Origin: Akkermansiaceae bacterium UBA1315
GTDB taxonomy: Bacteria; Verrucomicrobiota; Verrucomicrobiia; Verrucomicrobiales; Akkermansiaceae
DNA: 64,000 bases
Assembly: GCA_002307065.1 (NCBI GenBank)
Contig: DBTN01000042.1
Span: forward strand, 45,652-109,651
Reading direction: 5' to 3'
In this document: positions 45,483 to 53,979 of the stretch, one piece after another
Numbering within the stretch: the first letter of the stretch is position 1
Layout: each line of letters begins with the position of its first letter
Notes under the pieces: model-generated
The model's database searches: none
The model's input: only the letters and a program-made list of their open reading frames with translations
Told to the model about the DNA's origin: nothing
Made by a program: the position numbers and the translations under genes

Positions 45483-45629
45483 GGAATACCGGCGCGCGCA
45501 ATCGCAACAATGTTGGGTGATTTTTTCCCATTTGCCGATCATTTCGCTGGTCTCTTCGGTAAAATAGGCAACCTTCCGCCGACGTTCGCCCGCAGGTTGA
45601 CCAACCGGTTTTGGCGATCGCCCGCGCAC
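45459..45629 (-). CDS. Candidate small Cys-containing protein
   Basis: A 56-codon frame starting at GTG 45629, right after an in-frame stop, and ending at 45459. The sequence has a protein-like character: RRRKVAYFTEETSEMIGKW, then EKITQHCCDCARRYSS, with a CCxC cluster that could bind metal. The other frames here give only compositional strings. It overlaps the convergent methyltransferase 3' end by 24 bases. I found no family name for it, and the start codon and expression are unproven. Confidence 0.35.
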   Translation of the reverse strand: MRGRSPKPVGQPAGERRRKVAYFTEETSEMIGKWEKITQHCCDCARRYSSPQPDGF

Positions 45630-45656
45630 TCAAAAACGCGGTGAGCGATTCTTTTT

Positions 45657-46919
45657 ATGGCCATGATTCCCTCTGCTTCCTCTGACGATTCTTTCCCCGA
45701 AATTCAGGGAAACGCCACGCTCCGAAACTGGCTGGCGGTGTTATCCGTTTCCCTCGGGGCTTTTGTAGTGGTGACCTCGGAGTTTTTGCCGATTGGGTTG
45801 CTGACGAATATTTCCAGCGGGCTGAAAGTTTCCGATGGGATCGCCGGATTGATGGTGACGATCCCCGGCCTGGTGGCGGCCATCGCGGCACCGGTGATGA
45901 CGATCGTCGCCGGTCGCGTGGATCGCCGGGTCTTGGTGTTGGCGTTGATGGCCTTGCTCGCAGGATCCAATTTGATCGCGGCCTTGTCGCCGAATTTTGC
46001 GGTGATGTTGATCGCCCGGGTTTTGTTCGGCGTGACCTTGGGCGGATTCTGGACGATCGCGGTGACCTTGGGCGGCCGGCTGGTGCCGAAATCTTCGATG
46101 GCTCGGGCAACGACGATCATTATGGCCGGGATTTCGATTGCGACCGTCGCGGGCGTGCCGGTCGGAACGTTGATCGCCGGGTTTTCGACCTGGCGCGCCG
46201 CGTTTGGGGTGATCGGTTTGGTCGCGCTGCTCGCGGCGTTCGTGCAGTTGTTTGTTTTGCCAAAATTACCGGCACCGGCCGCGCCAGGACTCAGGCAGAT
46301 TACCGGTTTGTTGCACCATCCGGACGCACGGCTGGGTTTGCTCACCGTCGCCGTGGTGATGGCTGGGCATTTTGCGGCTTACACGTACGTGACGCCCTTT
46401 TTGAAAGATCACACCAAGATCAGCCCGGGCTTCCTGAGTTCGCTGCTGCTGGCATTTGGGGTCGCGGGAATTTTTGGAAATTTCCTCGGCGGGGCGTTCG
46501 CGGCGAAAAACCTGCGGGCGACGATCACGAGCGCGGTGATTCTGCTCGGCGCATCGGTCATGCTGCTGCCCTTTTTCGCCGGCAATCTGACCGGGATCAG
46601 CACGCTGCTTCTGATTTGGGGACTGGCTTTTGGAGCGCTGCCGATCGTTCTGAACCTGTGGGTTTTTAAAGCGGCTCCCGATGCGATCGAAGGCGGCGCG
46701 GCCTTGTTGGTTTCGACCTTCCAAATTTTCATCGCGCTTGGCTCGGTCTTGGGAGGCCAGGTGGTGGACGCATTCGGAACCTCGGCGGTGATGTGGGGCG
46801 GCGGCGCGACGGCGGCGATCGGACTGGTGATCATCGCGTTGACCCGGTCTCACACTCGTCCGGCGGAGTTGGAAACGATCGGTGAAGTTTGCACGGATTC
46901 TTCGTGCTGCGGGAAATAA
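45657..46919 (+). CDS. MFS transporter, DHA1-like (AraJ/YdhP type)
   Basis: A 420-residue 12-helix transporter. The N-terminal half shows VVTSEFLPIGLLTNIS and IAGLMVTIPGLVAAIAAPV typical of drug:H+ antiporter-1 proteins, motif A-like GRVDRRVLVLALMALL between helices 2 and 3, and ALFGVTLGGFW-like helix 4. The C-terminus ends in a Cys-rich tail (CTDSSCCGK). Probable proton-driven efflux of small molecules. Confidence 0.93.
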   Translation: MAMIPSASSDDSFPEIQGNATLRNWLAVLSVSLGAFVVVTSEFLPIGLLTNISSGLKVSDGIAGLMVTIPGLVAAIAAPVMTIVAGRVDRRVLVLALMALLAGSNLIAALSPNFAVMLIARVLFGVTLGGFWTIAVTLGGRLVPKSSMARATTIIMAGISIATVAGVPVGTLIAGFSTWRAAFGVIGLVALLAAFVQLFVLPKLPAPAAPGLRQITGLLHHPDARLGLLTVAVVMAGHFAAYTYVTPFLKDHTKISPGFLSSLLLAFGVAGIFGNFLGGAFAAKNLRATITSAVILLGASVMLLPFFAGNLTGISTLLLIWGLAFGALPIVLNLWVFKAAPDAIEGGAALLVSTFQIFIALGSVLGGQVVDAFGTSAVMWGGGATAAIGLVIIALTRSHTRPAELETIGEVCTDSSCCGK

Positions 46920-46938
46920 TCTGTCTGTAGGCTTTCGC

Positions 46939-48036
46939 ATGGCCGAATCGGAAGCTCCAGCGCTGAAAGAAATCTTCGATGAAAACCGGTTCCGCCACAT
47001 CGCGGAGGAACTTTCGAGCATTTCAAAATCGTTCGATGCCGACCGGTTTCTCGAACTTTCGCTCGCCGGGCTGGAGGATCTTTCCCTGATGCAGCGCCTG
47101 CGCCGGATGACGGAGTGCCTGCATGCGACGCTGCCGGAAAATTACGGAAAAGCGCTGGCGATCCTCAAGAAGCTCGCTCCCCGGATCAACAAAGGTTTCG
47201 TGACGCTGGTGCTGCCCGATTTCGTCGGGAAATACGGGCTGGAGGACTTCGACCGCTCGCTGGACGCGCTGAAGTTTTTCACCTCGTTCGGCAGTTCCGA
47301 GTTCGCGATCCGGGAATTTTTGCGGCGCGATTTTTCGCGGACTTTGGCCGTGATGGAAGTTTGGTCACAGGACGAAAACGAGCACGTCCGCCGGTTGGCA
47401 AGCGAAGGCTGTCGGCCGAGGCTGCCGTGGTCATTTCGTTTGGACGCGCTGATTGCGGACCCGTCACCGGTTGTGCCGATTTTGGAAAATCTGAAAAACG
47501 ATCCGAGTTTGTATGTCCGGAAGTCGGTGGCGAATCACCTCAACGATATCACCAAGGATCATCCCGAGTGGGTTCTCCATCGCATCGAAAACTGGCCGTT
47601 GGAAAATCCGCATACCGCCTGGATCGCAAGGCAAGCGCTGCGAACCCTGATCAAAAAAGGCGACCGCCGCGCGCTGACCGTGATCGGCGCGGGAGAAAAA
47701 GCGAAAGTGACTTTGACGAACTTGGTCCTGACGCCCCAAAAACTGAAGCTGGGAAACCCGTTGGTTTTTTCGTTTTCGCTGAAGTCAAACTCGACGAAAC
47801 CCCAGCGGCTGGTGGTCGATTACGTCGTTCACTATGTGAAAAAATCCGGTGGCACGTCGGCGAAAGTTTTCAAACTGAAGGAGTTCACGCTTGGAGCCGG
47901 GGAAACGATTTCGATTCGGCGCAGCCAAAGCATCAAGGATTTCACGACGCGCGTTCACCATCCCGGACGCCATGATTTGGAAATCGTGATCAATGGTGAA
48001 ACATTCGCCAAAGGGTTTTTCGACCTCGCCCGCTAA
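46939..48036 (+). CDS. DNA alkylation repair protein (HEAT-repeat, AlkC/AlkD-like)
   Basis: A 365-residue protein from ATG 46939 (MAESEAPALKEIFDENRF). HEAT-like repeats form the glycosylase superhelix, with the region FFTSFGSSEFAIREFLRRD, VRRLASEGCRPRLPW and LYVRKSVANHLNDITKDHPEWV matching the AlkD-like family. These enzymes remove bulky or N3/N7 alkyl bases without base flipping. The C-terminal part (about 265-365) is a beta-rich Ig-like domain as in AlkC. It overlaps the MFS stop region only in an unused upstream extension. Confidence 0.88.
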   Translation: MAESEAPALKEIFDENRFRHIAEELSSISKSFDADRFLELSLAGLEDLSLMQRLRRMTECLHATLPENYGKALAILKKLAPRINKGFVTLVLPDFVGKYGLEDFDRSLDALKFFTSFGSSEFAIREFLRRDFSRTLAVMEVWSQDENEHVRRLASEGCRPRLPWSFRLDALIADPSPVVPILENLKNDPSLYVRKSVANHLNDITKDHPEWVLHRIENWPLENPHTAWIARQALRTLIKKGDRRALTVIGAGEKAKVTLTNLVLTPQKLKLGNPLVFSFSLKSNSTKPQRLVVDYVVHYVKKSGGTSAKVFKLKEFTLGAGETISIRRSQSIKDFTTRVHHPGRHDLEIVINGETFAKGFFDLAR

Positions 48037-48086
48037 CCGGTATTTTGCGGGTTTGACGGCGAGGGAAACGCAGGCACTTTACCCAA

Positions 48087-48374
48087 ATGCGCATCAAGAT
48101 TTTTTCCGACAGCGATATCGTCGAGCTCGAACAACGGGTGAACGATTGGCTGGAGGAAAATGAAACGGCCGAAGTCGTTCAACTTGCGCAAACCGAGTCG
48201 CCGGAACTCAACGGCACCCCGTGGTCGGCAAGAATCACGCTGCTCTATCGCGAGTCACGAAACCGCTTGGCCGAGGAAGAACGAATCGAAAGCGAAGGCA
48301 TCTCCAGCGCCGAAGAGTTAATTGGCGAACCGATGATTTTCGAACGCCCGGAACGGTTGATTCCGCTGTCCTGA
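48087..48374 (+). CDS. Small conserved hypothetical protein
   Basis: 95 residues, acidic. The start MRIKIFSDSDIVELEQRVNDW and the middle EVVQLAQTES..PWSARITLLYRE resemble small proteins of unknown function found beside sporulation-unrelated phosphorelay genes in other phyla. No domain can be named. It follows the AlkD-like gene by 50 bases and may share its transcript. Confidence 0.55.
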   Translation: MRIKIFSDSDIVELEQRVNDWLEENETAEVVQLAQTESPELNGTPWSARITLLYRESRNRLAEEERIESEGISSAEELIGEPMIFERPERLIPLS

Positions 48375-48405
48375 AATCGGCGAAAACCGGTTTCTCCCCG
48401 ACCGG

Positions 48406-48714
48406 TCACGCCTCCTTTTTCTCGGTCTGTTCGGTTTCGGTGGAATCTTGTTTGGCGAGCCATTCCTGTGCCTCCTCTGCGGACTCGCTCGATGGCCCGA
48501 GATGCACCTCGATCCCATCCGCATCGTAGTTGTGGATCACATTCGCAACGGCGTGGAATTGGTGATCGATGACGATCACTTCCCCACGCCGCGGCACCGC
48601 ATTGACGAGCAGGGCTTCGCTTTCCCGTTCTTGGTGTGCGTCATCCGTGTCCTCCAAAAATCGGAGAATCAGGGTGTTCATCGAATCTTCGGGAGCGGGA
48701 GGATCGGATGTCAC
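48406..48714 (-). CDS. Small hypothetical protein
   Basis: 102 residues, strongly acidic. The core (LLVNAVPRRGEVIVIDHQFHAVANVIHNYD) looks like a small beta-barrel. The tail is Glu/Ser/Lys-rich. I do not recognise it. It is convergent with the preceding gene and lies between it and purH. Confidence 0.5.
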   Translation of the reverse strand: MTSDPPAPEDSMNTLILRFLEDTDDAHQERESEALLVNAVPRRGEVIVIDHQFHAVANVIHNYDADGIEVHLGPSSESAEEAQEWLAKQDSTETEQTEKKEA

Positions 48715-48790
48715 ACGGGTAAGATATGGAGTTCGGAGATTACGAGGAACATCGTATTTCAGGGATTCCTCTTCTCTTCAAAAGAACCGA

Positions 48791-50356
48791 TCAATGCCTG
48801 AAGTGGCGGTGACCGGTGAAAATCATGGCCATTCCCGCAGCGTCGGCGGCGGCGATGACTTCCTCGTCGCGAATCGAGCCACCCGGCTGGATGCAGGCGG
48901 TCGCACCGGCGTCGATCGCCGATTGCAAACCATCGGCAAACGGGAACATTGCGTCCGAAGCGACGATCGATCCTTTCAGATCCAGGCCGGCTTCACGGGC
49001 CTTCCAGACCGCGATGCGGGACGAATCCACGCGGCTCATCTGGCCAGCGCCGATGCCGAGCGTGCGGTCGGATTTGGTGTAAACGATGGCGTTGGATTTG
49101 ACGTGCTTCACAATGCGCCAACCGAAACGCATGGCCCGCATTTCCTCCTCGGTCGGCGGACGCTTCGTGACAACTTTCGATTCGAGATTGTCGAGGCCGA
49201 GAGCGGTGTGGTCGCGGTCCATGACCATGATGCCACCGGGACAAGAACGAATCACTGGTGATTTTTTCTCCGCGATGTAGGCGTCGTTCATTTTCATGAG
49301 ACGCAGGTTTTTCTTTTTCTGCAGCAACGCGCGGGCTTCCGGTTCGAATTCCGGAGCAATGATGACGTCGGTGAAAATTTCGGAAATCGTGCGGGCCAGC
49401 TCGATCGTGAGCGGGCGGTTGACGACGATCACGCCGCCGAAGGGAGCTTGGCGATCGGTTTCAAATGCTTTTTGCCAAGCGACCTTGAGGCTTTCGTCGT
49501 CCTGGCCGACTCCACAAGGGTTGGTGTGCTTGAGAATTCCGACGGTCGGGCGAACGAAATCCAAAATCAGATCGGACGCGGCTTCGATGTCGAGGATGTT
49601 GGTGTAGCTGAGCTCCTTGCCTTGGACTTGGGTGAAATACGTGCGGAAATCGCCATAGAGCGCGCATTTCTGATGCGGATTGTCACCGTAGCGGAGTTCC
49701 TGCTCCAGCGGCAGGTTGAGGGAGAAATTGTTGCAAGTCCCGGTCCGGCACTGGCCGAGGTAGTTATTGATCGCCGCGTCATATTGCGATGTGCGCAGGA
49801 AAACTTTGACGGCGAGCTGCTCACGGAAACCCTTGGTCGTATTGCCTTTGTTTTCCTTCATTTCCTCCAGCACCTTCGGATAGTCCGCGGGATCCACCAC
49901 GACGGTCACACTGCAATGGTTTTTCGCTGCGCTGCGGAGCATGGACGGGCCGCCGATGTCGATGTTTTCGATCGCTTCTTCCAGCGTGACATCCGGTTTG
50001 GCGACGGTTTCTTCGAACGGGTAAAGGTTGACCACGACCAGGTCGATCGGCGGGATGTTGTGCTCGATGGCCTGTGCCATGTGCTGTTTGTCATCGCGCT
50101 TGTGGAGCAAGCCGCCGTGGACTTTCGGGTGGAGCGTTTTCAGACGACCGTCGAAAAGCTCAGGAGCGCCGGTGAATTCCGACACGTCGATCACCGGCAG
50201 GCCCGCGTCGCGCAGGGCCTTTGAAGTGCCTCCGGTGGAAAGCAGCTCGACGCCGAGTTCGTGAAGTTCTTTGGCAAAATCAGCGAGACCGGTTTTGTCG
50301 GAGACGGAAAGAAGAGCGCGGGTGATGGGCATGGCAGAAATTTTCGCGGTGGACAT
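48791..50356 (-). CDS. purH: Bifunctional AICAR formyltransferase/IMP cyclohydrolase
   Basis: A 521-residue enzyme for the last two steps of IMP synthesis. The N-terminal MGS-like IMP cyclohydrolase domain contains LLSVSDKTGLADFAKEL, LLSTGGTSKALRDAG and GRLKTLHPKVHGGLL. The formyltransferase domain carries LRYGDNPHQKCALY, KHTNPCGVG and the C-terminal GGSIRDEEVIAAAD. ATG 50332 is an alternative start eight residues in. Length and motifs are normal. Confidence 0.97.
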   Translation of the reverse strand: MSTAKISAMPITRALLSVSDKTGLADFAKELHELGVELLSTGGTSKALRDAGLPVIDVSEFTGAPELFDGRLKTLHPKVHGGLLHKRDDKQHMAQAIEHNIPPIDLVVVNLYPFEETVAKPDVTLEEAIENIDIGGPSMLRSAAKNHCSVTVVVDPADYPKVLEEMKENKGNTTKGFREQLAVKVFLRTSQYDAAINNYLGQCRTGTCNNFSLNLPLEQELRYGDNPHQKCALYGDFRTYFTQVQGKELSYTNILDIEAASDLILDFVRPTVGILKHTNPCGVGQDDESLKVAWQKAFETDRQAPFGGVIVVNRPLTIELARTISEIFTDVIIAPEFEPEARALLQKKKNLRLMKMNDAYIAEKKSPVIRSCPGGIMVMDRDHTALGLDNLESKVVTKRPPTEEEMRAMRFGWRIVKHVKSNAIVYTKSDRTLGIGAGQMSRVDSSRIAVWKAREAGLDLKGSIVASDAMFPFADGLQSAIDAGATACIQPGGSIRDEEVIAAADAAGMAMIFTGHRHFRH

Positions 50357-50457
50357 TCAGGTTCGCTAGCTGCGGCCAGCGGAAGGAAGCCGTAACGGAG
50401 GAGAACCGCTCGGGCAAGCGGGAATCAATACGCGACCCTTTCCGAAATCCGAGGCTC

Positions 50458-51390
50458 TCACTTCGGCTGGACGTAGGATTTCCACGCGTTCGCCACCTCT
50501 TCATTGCAAAACCATACGGCACTGCTCTTGGCGCCTTTGAAATCCTTGAAACGAGCGACCTCGTAGGTGTCCGGATTTCCCAGCCATCCTTGCTTCGGAT
50601 CGATTTTTTGAAGTTTCACCCACGCCGCCTTCTTGTTGCCGAGAGGCCGGGATGCCTTTTGCCCACCGGAAACCGCCAGCCTCATTTCGATCGCCGCTTT
50701 GAAAAACGGATAAATGGGCTGCAGACTTTCGCCCACCTCGTGCCCTTCGGATTGACTCAGGGCGACCGTCCATGGAGCACCCTTTTGAGTTCCCTTTTCA
50801 AGGTTCGTTTTCGATTCGGCGAGCCACTCGGGTTTGTCCTTTGCGCCCAAGGCGAAAAACATCGGGATCTCATAGGCCTCCTGAGACGTCTCTCTGGGAC
50901 CGGACGTGCCTTTGGAACTCGCGAAAGCCACGACCCGCTTCGGATTCAACGCGCAATATCGAGCCGAGACATTGGAACCCGCCGATGTTCCCCAGAAAGC
51001 CAACGGCGCATTTTCCAATTCGGGATGTTTGCTCAGCAACGCCAATTGGGAAACGGCGGTGTCGATCGCTTTCGCAACCTCTCCCGCCTCGTCTTGCTGG
51101 TAAAGAAACGGATCCCCATCGCTGAATTGGCAACCGATCAGGGCAAAACCGGTCTGGGTCGCAAGATCCTGCCACGGCTTCTGCTCCGCCATTCCGCGAC
51201 CATCCCCATGCCGACCCGGGATCAACACCAGAACTCCCCGAAGCGGAGTCGTGCCCTCGGGAACCCACCCCCGAAACGCCACCGTATTGAGTTTCACCTC
51301 ACGCAGCGGCTCGCCTTTCCAATCGAAAATCTCCGCCCCCGCAGCCGCCAACGTAACCCAAAGCACAACCGCGACTTTTAAAAATGTCAT
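50458..51390 (-). CDS. Exported alpha/beta hydrolase (esterase-like)
   Basis: A 310-residue protein with a signal peptide (FLKVAVVLWVTLAAAGAE). The oxyanion region VLVLIPGRHGDGRG and the nucleophile elbow LAFWGTSAGSNVSARY (GxSxG) place it among PHB-depolymerase/feruloyl-esterase-like hydrolases. The His of the triad is probably in QSEGHEVGES. The substrate is unknown. It follows purH on the same strand at 101 bases. Confidence 0.82.
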   Translation of the reverse strand: MTFLKVAVVLWVTLAAAGAEIFDWKGEPLREVKLNTVAFRGWVPEGTTPLRGVLVLIPGRHGDGRGMAEQKPWQDLATQTGFALIGCQFSDGDPFLYQQDEAGEVAKAIDTAVSQLALLSKHPELENAPLAFWGTSAGSNVSARYCALNPKRVVAFASSKGTSGPRETSQEAYEIPMFFALGAKDKPEWLAESKTNLEKGTQKGAPWTVALSQSEGHEVGESLQPIYPFFKAAIEMRLAVSGGQKASRPLGNKKAAWVKLQKIDPKQGWLGNPDTYEVARFKDFKGAKSSAVWFCNEEVANAWKSYVQPK

Positions 51391-51421
51391 TCCCGGTCCC
51401 TCTCAGAATCTCCGTCCCCCG

Positions 51422-52516
51422 TCAAGATAAGGCCTCCGGGCGAGACCGGTCGGTTTTTCTCTCCACATCTTCACTCATAAGTCCCCCGCTCGATTCCGTG
51501 GTCTGTTTTAGTTCCTTATCGAAATCGGAGCGGTATTCGATGTCCTGTCGCGGACGGAATTTTTCAAATTCACTTTCCGCGTGTGATTTGGCGATCTTCG
51601 CGGAGATCTTTCCTGCGTCCTTGAGAACTTCGCGATCGTCGAATTCCAGAAACGCATCGAGGCGCTTTGACCAATCCTCCATGGACATCGGGATTCCGCG
51701 TTGCGCGCGATCTTCGGCAAGTTCGAGATAGGCGTTCACGATGCGACCGAGTGAATCGAGTTCCTGTTTCGAAAGATAATTCTTCACGATGGAAACATCG
51801 GATTTCAGAACTTTTCCATCGGGACCACTTTCCCACGTTTGGAGGCCCATGTGCGGTTGGCTGCTGTCTGCCCGTTTCTTGATCAATTCAGGAGCGGTGT
51901 GGCCGTGAATCGCGAAGTGAAGTTTGTTCTGCACTTTGGCAAAGAAGTCGCGAGTCGTCGGAGCCTCTTTGTTGTAGTCGATCGCGGTGGCGTAAATGTC
52001 GGTGATTTTCTGGTAAAACCGGCGCTCACTGAGCCGGATTTCCCGGATCTCTTGGAGCAATCGCTCGAAGTAATCTTCGCTGAGAAACGATCCGTTCTCC
52101 ATGCGTTTGCGGTCGAGCACGTAGCCCTTGATCGCGAAATCGCGCAGAATACAGGTTGCCCATTGGCGGAACTGGGTGGCGCGAACGGAATTGACCCGAT
52201 AACCCACGGAAATAATGGCATCAAGATTGTAGTGGTCGACTTCGCGAGCCACTTGGCGTGTTCCTTCGGTCTGAACTATTCGGAATTTCCGAATAGTTGC
52301 GGACTGCTCCAGTTCACCTCCCTCAAAAATATTCCTAAAGTGCTCATTTACAGTGGGAACCGTGACACCAAAAAGCTCGGCAATTAGCTTTTGGGTAAGC
52401 CAAATGGTTTCGTCCTCATACCGGACTTCCAGAGTGTCGCCACCGGTTTGGCTGGCGAAGATGAGAAATTCCGCGGTGGAATTGCGGATGTGTTTGTTGG
52501 GGGATTTTTCGCTCAT
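51422..52516 (-). CDS. RhuM family protein
   Basis: A 364-residue RhuM-family protein from ATG 52516 (MSEKSPNKHIRNSTAEFLIF). The family core is EVRYEDETIWLTQKLIAELFGVT..TVNEHFRNIF, then HYNLDAIISVGYRVNSVRATQFRQWAT, and YDKEAPTTRDFF-like in IDYNKEAPTTRDFFAKVQNK. RhuM genes were first named from a Salmonella pathogenicity island. They are frequent in restriction-modification and other defence islands, but the activity is unknown. Its ATG overlaps the stop of a truncated type I restriction fragment (ATGA). Confidence 0.9.
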   Translation of the reverse strand: MSEKSPNKHIRNSTAEFLIFASQTGGDTLEVRYEDETIWLTQKLIAELFGVTVPTVNEHFRNIFEGGELEQSATIRKFRIVQTEGTRQVAREVDHYNLDAIISVGYRVNSVRATQFRQWATCILRDFAIKGYVLDRKRMENGSFLSEDYFERLLQEIREIRLSERRFYQKITDIYATAIDYNKEAPTTRDFFAKVQNKLHFAIHGHTAPELIKKRADSSQPHMGLQTWESGPDGKVLKSDVSIVKNYLSKQELDSLGRIVNAYLELAEDRAQRGIPMSMEDWSKRLDAFLEFDDREVLKDAGKISAKIAKSHAESEFEKFRPRQDIEYRSDFDKELKQTTESSGGLMSEDVERKTDRSRPEALS

Positions 52517-52686
52517 GACCTTGGGGAAACGAGTTGACCGGTTCCGAGCGGTTTTACATCTGCTTGCTCGATCCACGCAATAGCTTGGCCCTCTTTGCTC
52601 TGAACGGCCCAGCCTGCGGCGCGAAGTTGGGAATCCATGAGATCGCGGGAGATCTGCTCAGGGTTTTGATTTGAACTGCGGTTCAC
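52513..52686 (-). pseudogene. Remnant of a type I restriction HsdR-like gene (N-terminal stub)
   Basis: A 57-codon frame from GTG 52686. The first part, NPEQISRDLMDSQLRAAGWAV, has the opening of many type I restriction enzyme R subunits (NPEQxARDxIDxxLxxAGW). After about 30 residues similarity fades (AIAWIEQADVKPLGTG) and the frame stops at the RhuM start. The nuclease and helicase parts are absent, and no HsdM or HsdS is in the window. It may now serve only for translational coupling to RhuM. Confidence 0.55.
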
Positions 52687-52884
52687 GGAAGCGGCAAGGG
52701 GGTGGCTCTAGCTGGATATAGAAACGACGTTTCGCCTGTTGGGGGAAGATCATATCGTCGTTGAATCAAAATTTTCCCAAATTGGAAAGCCTTCATCGAT
52801 GCGTTGGCACTCTTGATGAGCGGCACCAAACCACGATGACAAAAAATCGCTCTCACCGTTGGAGGGATTTTTCTTTTCTGTTAG

Positions 52885-53499
52885 ATTTTTCTGATTGCAA
52901 ATTCAGGAGATAAGTGATTGATTCTGCTCGCCCGTCTGACGGACGAGGATGTGAGAATCCTCTGCAACTCGCGGTCGACACCGACCGCAAACGGTGTCAC
53001 GCCCGATCCAAAGGTCGGGGAGGTGGCAGTTATGTCCAGGCCACCTTTCTTTGGGAATTTGGCTAAAGACTGTCGCAGCCGACTTGTTGCGGTTTCTCAA
53101 CTCCCCGTCCACCCGGAAGGACTGTTGATCCCTCCGATGAAATTGACGAACTCCCCCTTTTTCAAACCGGTTTGGTGGCCGGTTGGTACGAGGAATGTCG
53201 TAGTTTGAGCGGTGGGGTGTGTTGATATTTTGAATCCCCCGAATTTCCCCCCAATGAATTTTCCAGATCGGATTTTTTGATGCTGCGACATGCGATTTTA
53301 ACACGCCGGCTCAAGCCAGCGCTCCGTTAAGATTGGCGCTTTTTCCCGGATGCCAGTTTGGGGCACGTGACCCGGCCTTTGTATATCTTTTTGTTCACTG
53401 GATATCTATACGATGTCCAAAGGTGAATGACGTCCCTTTCGGAGGGTCAGTGATGATGAACTTAATGTCGAAAATAGAGTTCATCGCACTGGCTCTCCG
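52885..53499 (+). repeat. Dispersed element, copy B, with terminal hairpin
   Basis: About 615 bases homologous to 30200-29558 on the other strand, with shared blocks in the same order (see copy A). The terminal hairpin spans 53440-53499: about 22 pairs with one bulged A, and a 15-base loop beginning TAATGTCGAAAA, the same 12 bases as in copy A. At least one stem pair differs by a double change (T-A here, C-G in copy A) and others by wobble-consistent changes. There is no transposase. An ORF at 52918-53208 shares short peptide blocks with copy A (FFG.LAKDC, QLPVHPEG). Confidence 0.8.
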
Positions 53500-53631
53500 A
53501 TCTATGAAAACAATTTCCGATCGAGTGAGCGGTATTGGATCGCTTCCAAAATATCATCTGCCCGAATGGACGGCGAGCCGCCGAGATCTGCCAGGGTGCG
53601 GGCGGAGAAGTTCATTCTCCTATCGCGTACC
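53492..53631 (-). pseudogene. Duplicated 3' end of comM with internal deletion
   Basis: This segment repeats 54732-54905 nearly base for base, from ACTGGCTCTCCGAT just outside the stop codon through the last codons of comM (DDILEAIQYRSLDRKLFS) and up to ATCGCGT. About 30 bases are missing between two GCGGGCG copies, as expected from deletion between short direct repeats. The duplicate and the intact end flank the toxin pair at 53750-54723 in direct orientation. Confidence 0.88.
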
Positions 53632-53749
53632 AGTGTCATGTCGCCACCATCCCGTTCCAACGGAAAATGGGACTGCGTGCGATAGCGGGTGTTTCGGCCA
53701 AGCTTGCGGAGAAGGCAGGTAGCATTTAGTCTATCTCCACCTTCAGACC

Positions 53750-53977
53750 ATGTCCGATTCCGAAAAAGCACTCGATTACTTGGAACAGCAGATTCCCAGC
53801 TTGTCCGCTGCGGCAGTGGATGTGGCGTATTGGCAAGCGTTGGCTGCGGGACAGAAGGTGCTCGTCAGTGGAGAGGGCGGCATTTTTTCGGTGTCCCCGG
53901 ACGGCAGCCGGACCTTCGTCAAAGCTACCGAAAAACCGCTTAGCCTGCCGGTTGGAACTCGCGTGAAAATCGGCTGA
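53750..53977 (+). CDS. Small protein paired with the zeta-like toxin, probable antitoxin
   Basis: 75 residues. A helical N-terminus (SEKALDYLEQQIPSLSAAAVDVAYWQALAAG) is followed by a beta-type C-terminus (GIFSVSPDGSRTFVKATEKP). It is 2 bases upstream of the toxin-like ATPase gene, the usual place of an antitoxin. I do not recognise the family by name; the role is inferred from the pairing. Confidence 0.7.
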   Translation: MSDSEKALDYLEQQIPSLSAAAVDVAYWQALAAGQKVLVSGEGGIFSVSPDGSRTFVKATEKPLSLPVGTRVKIG

Positions 53978-53979
53978 CC

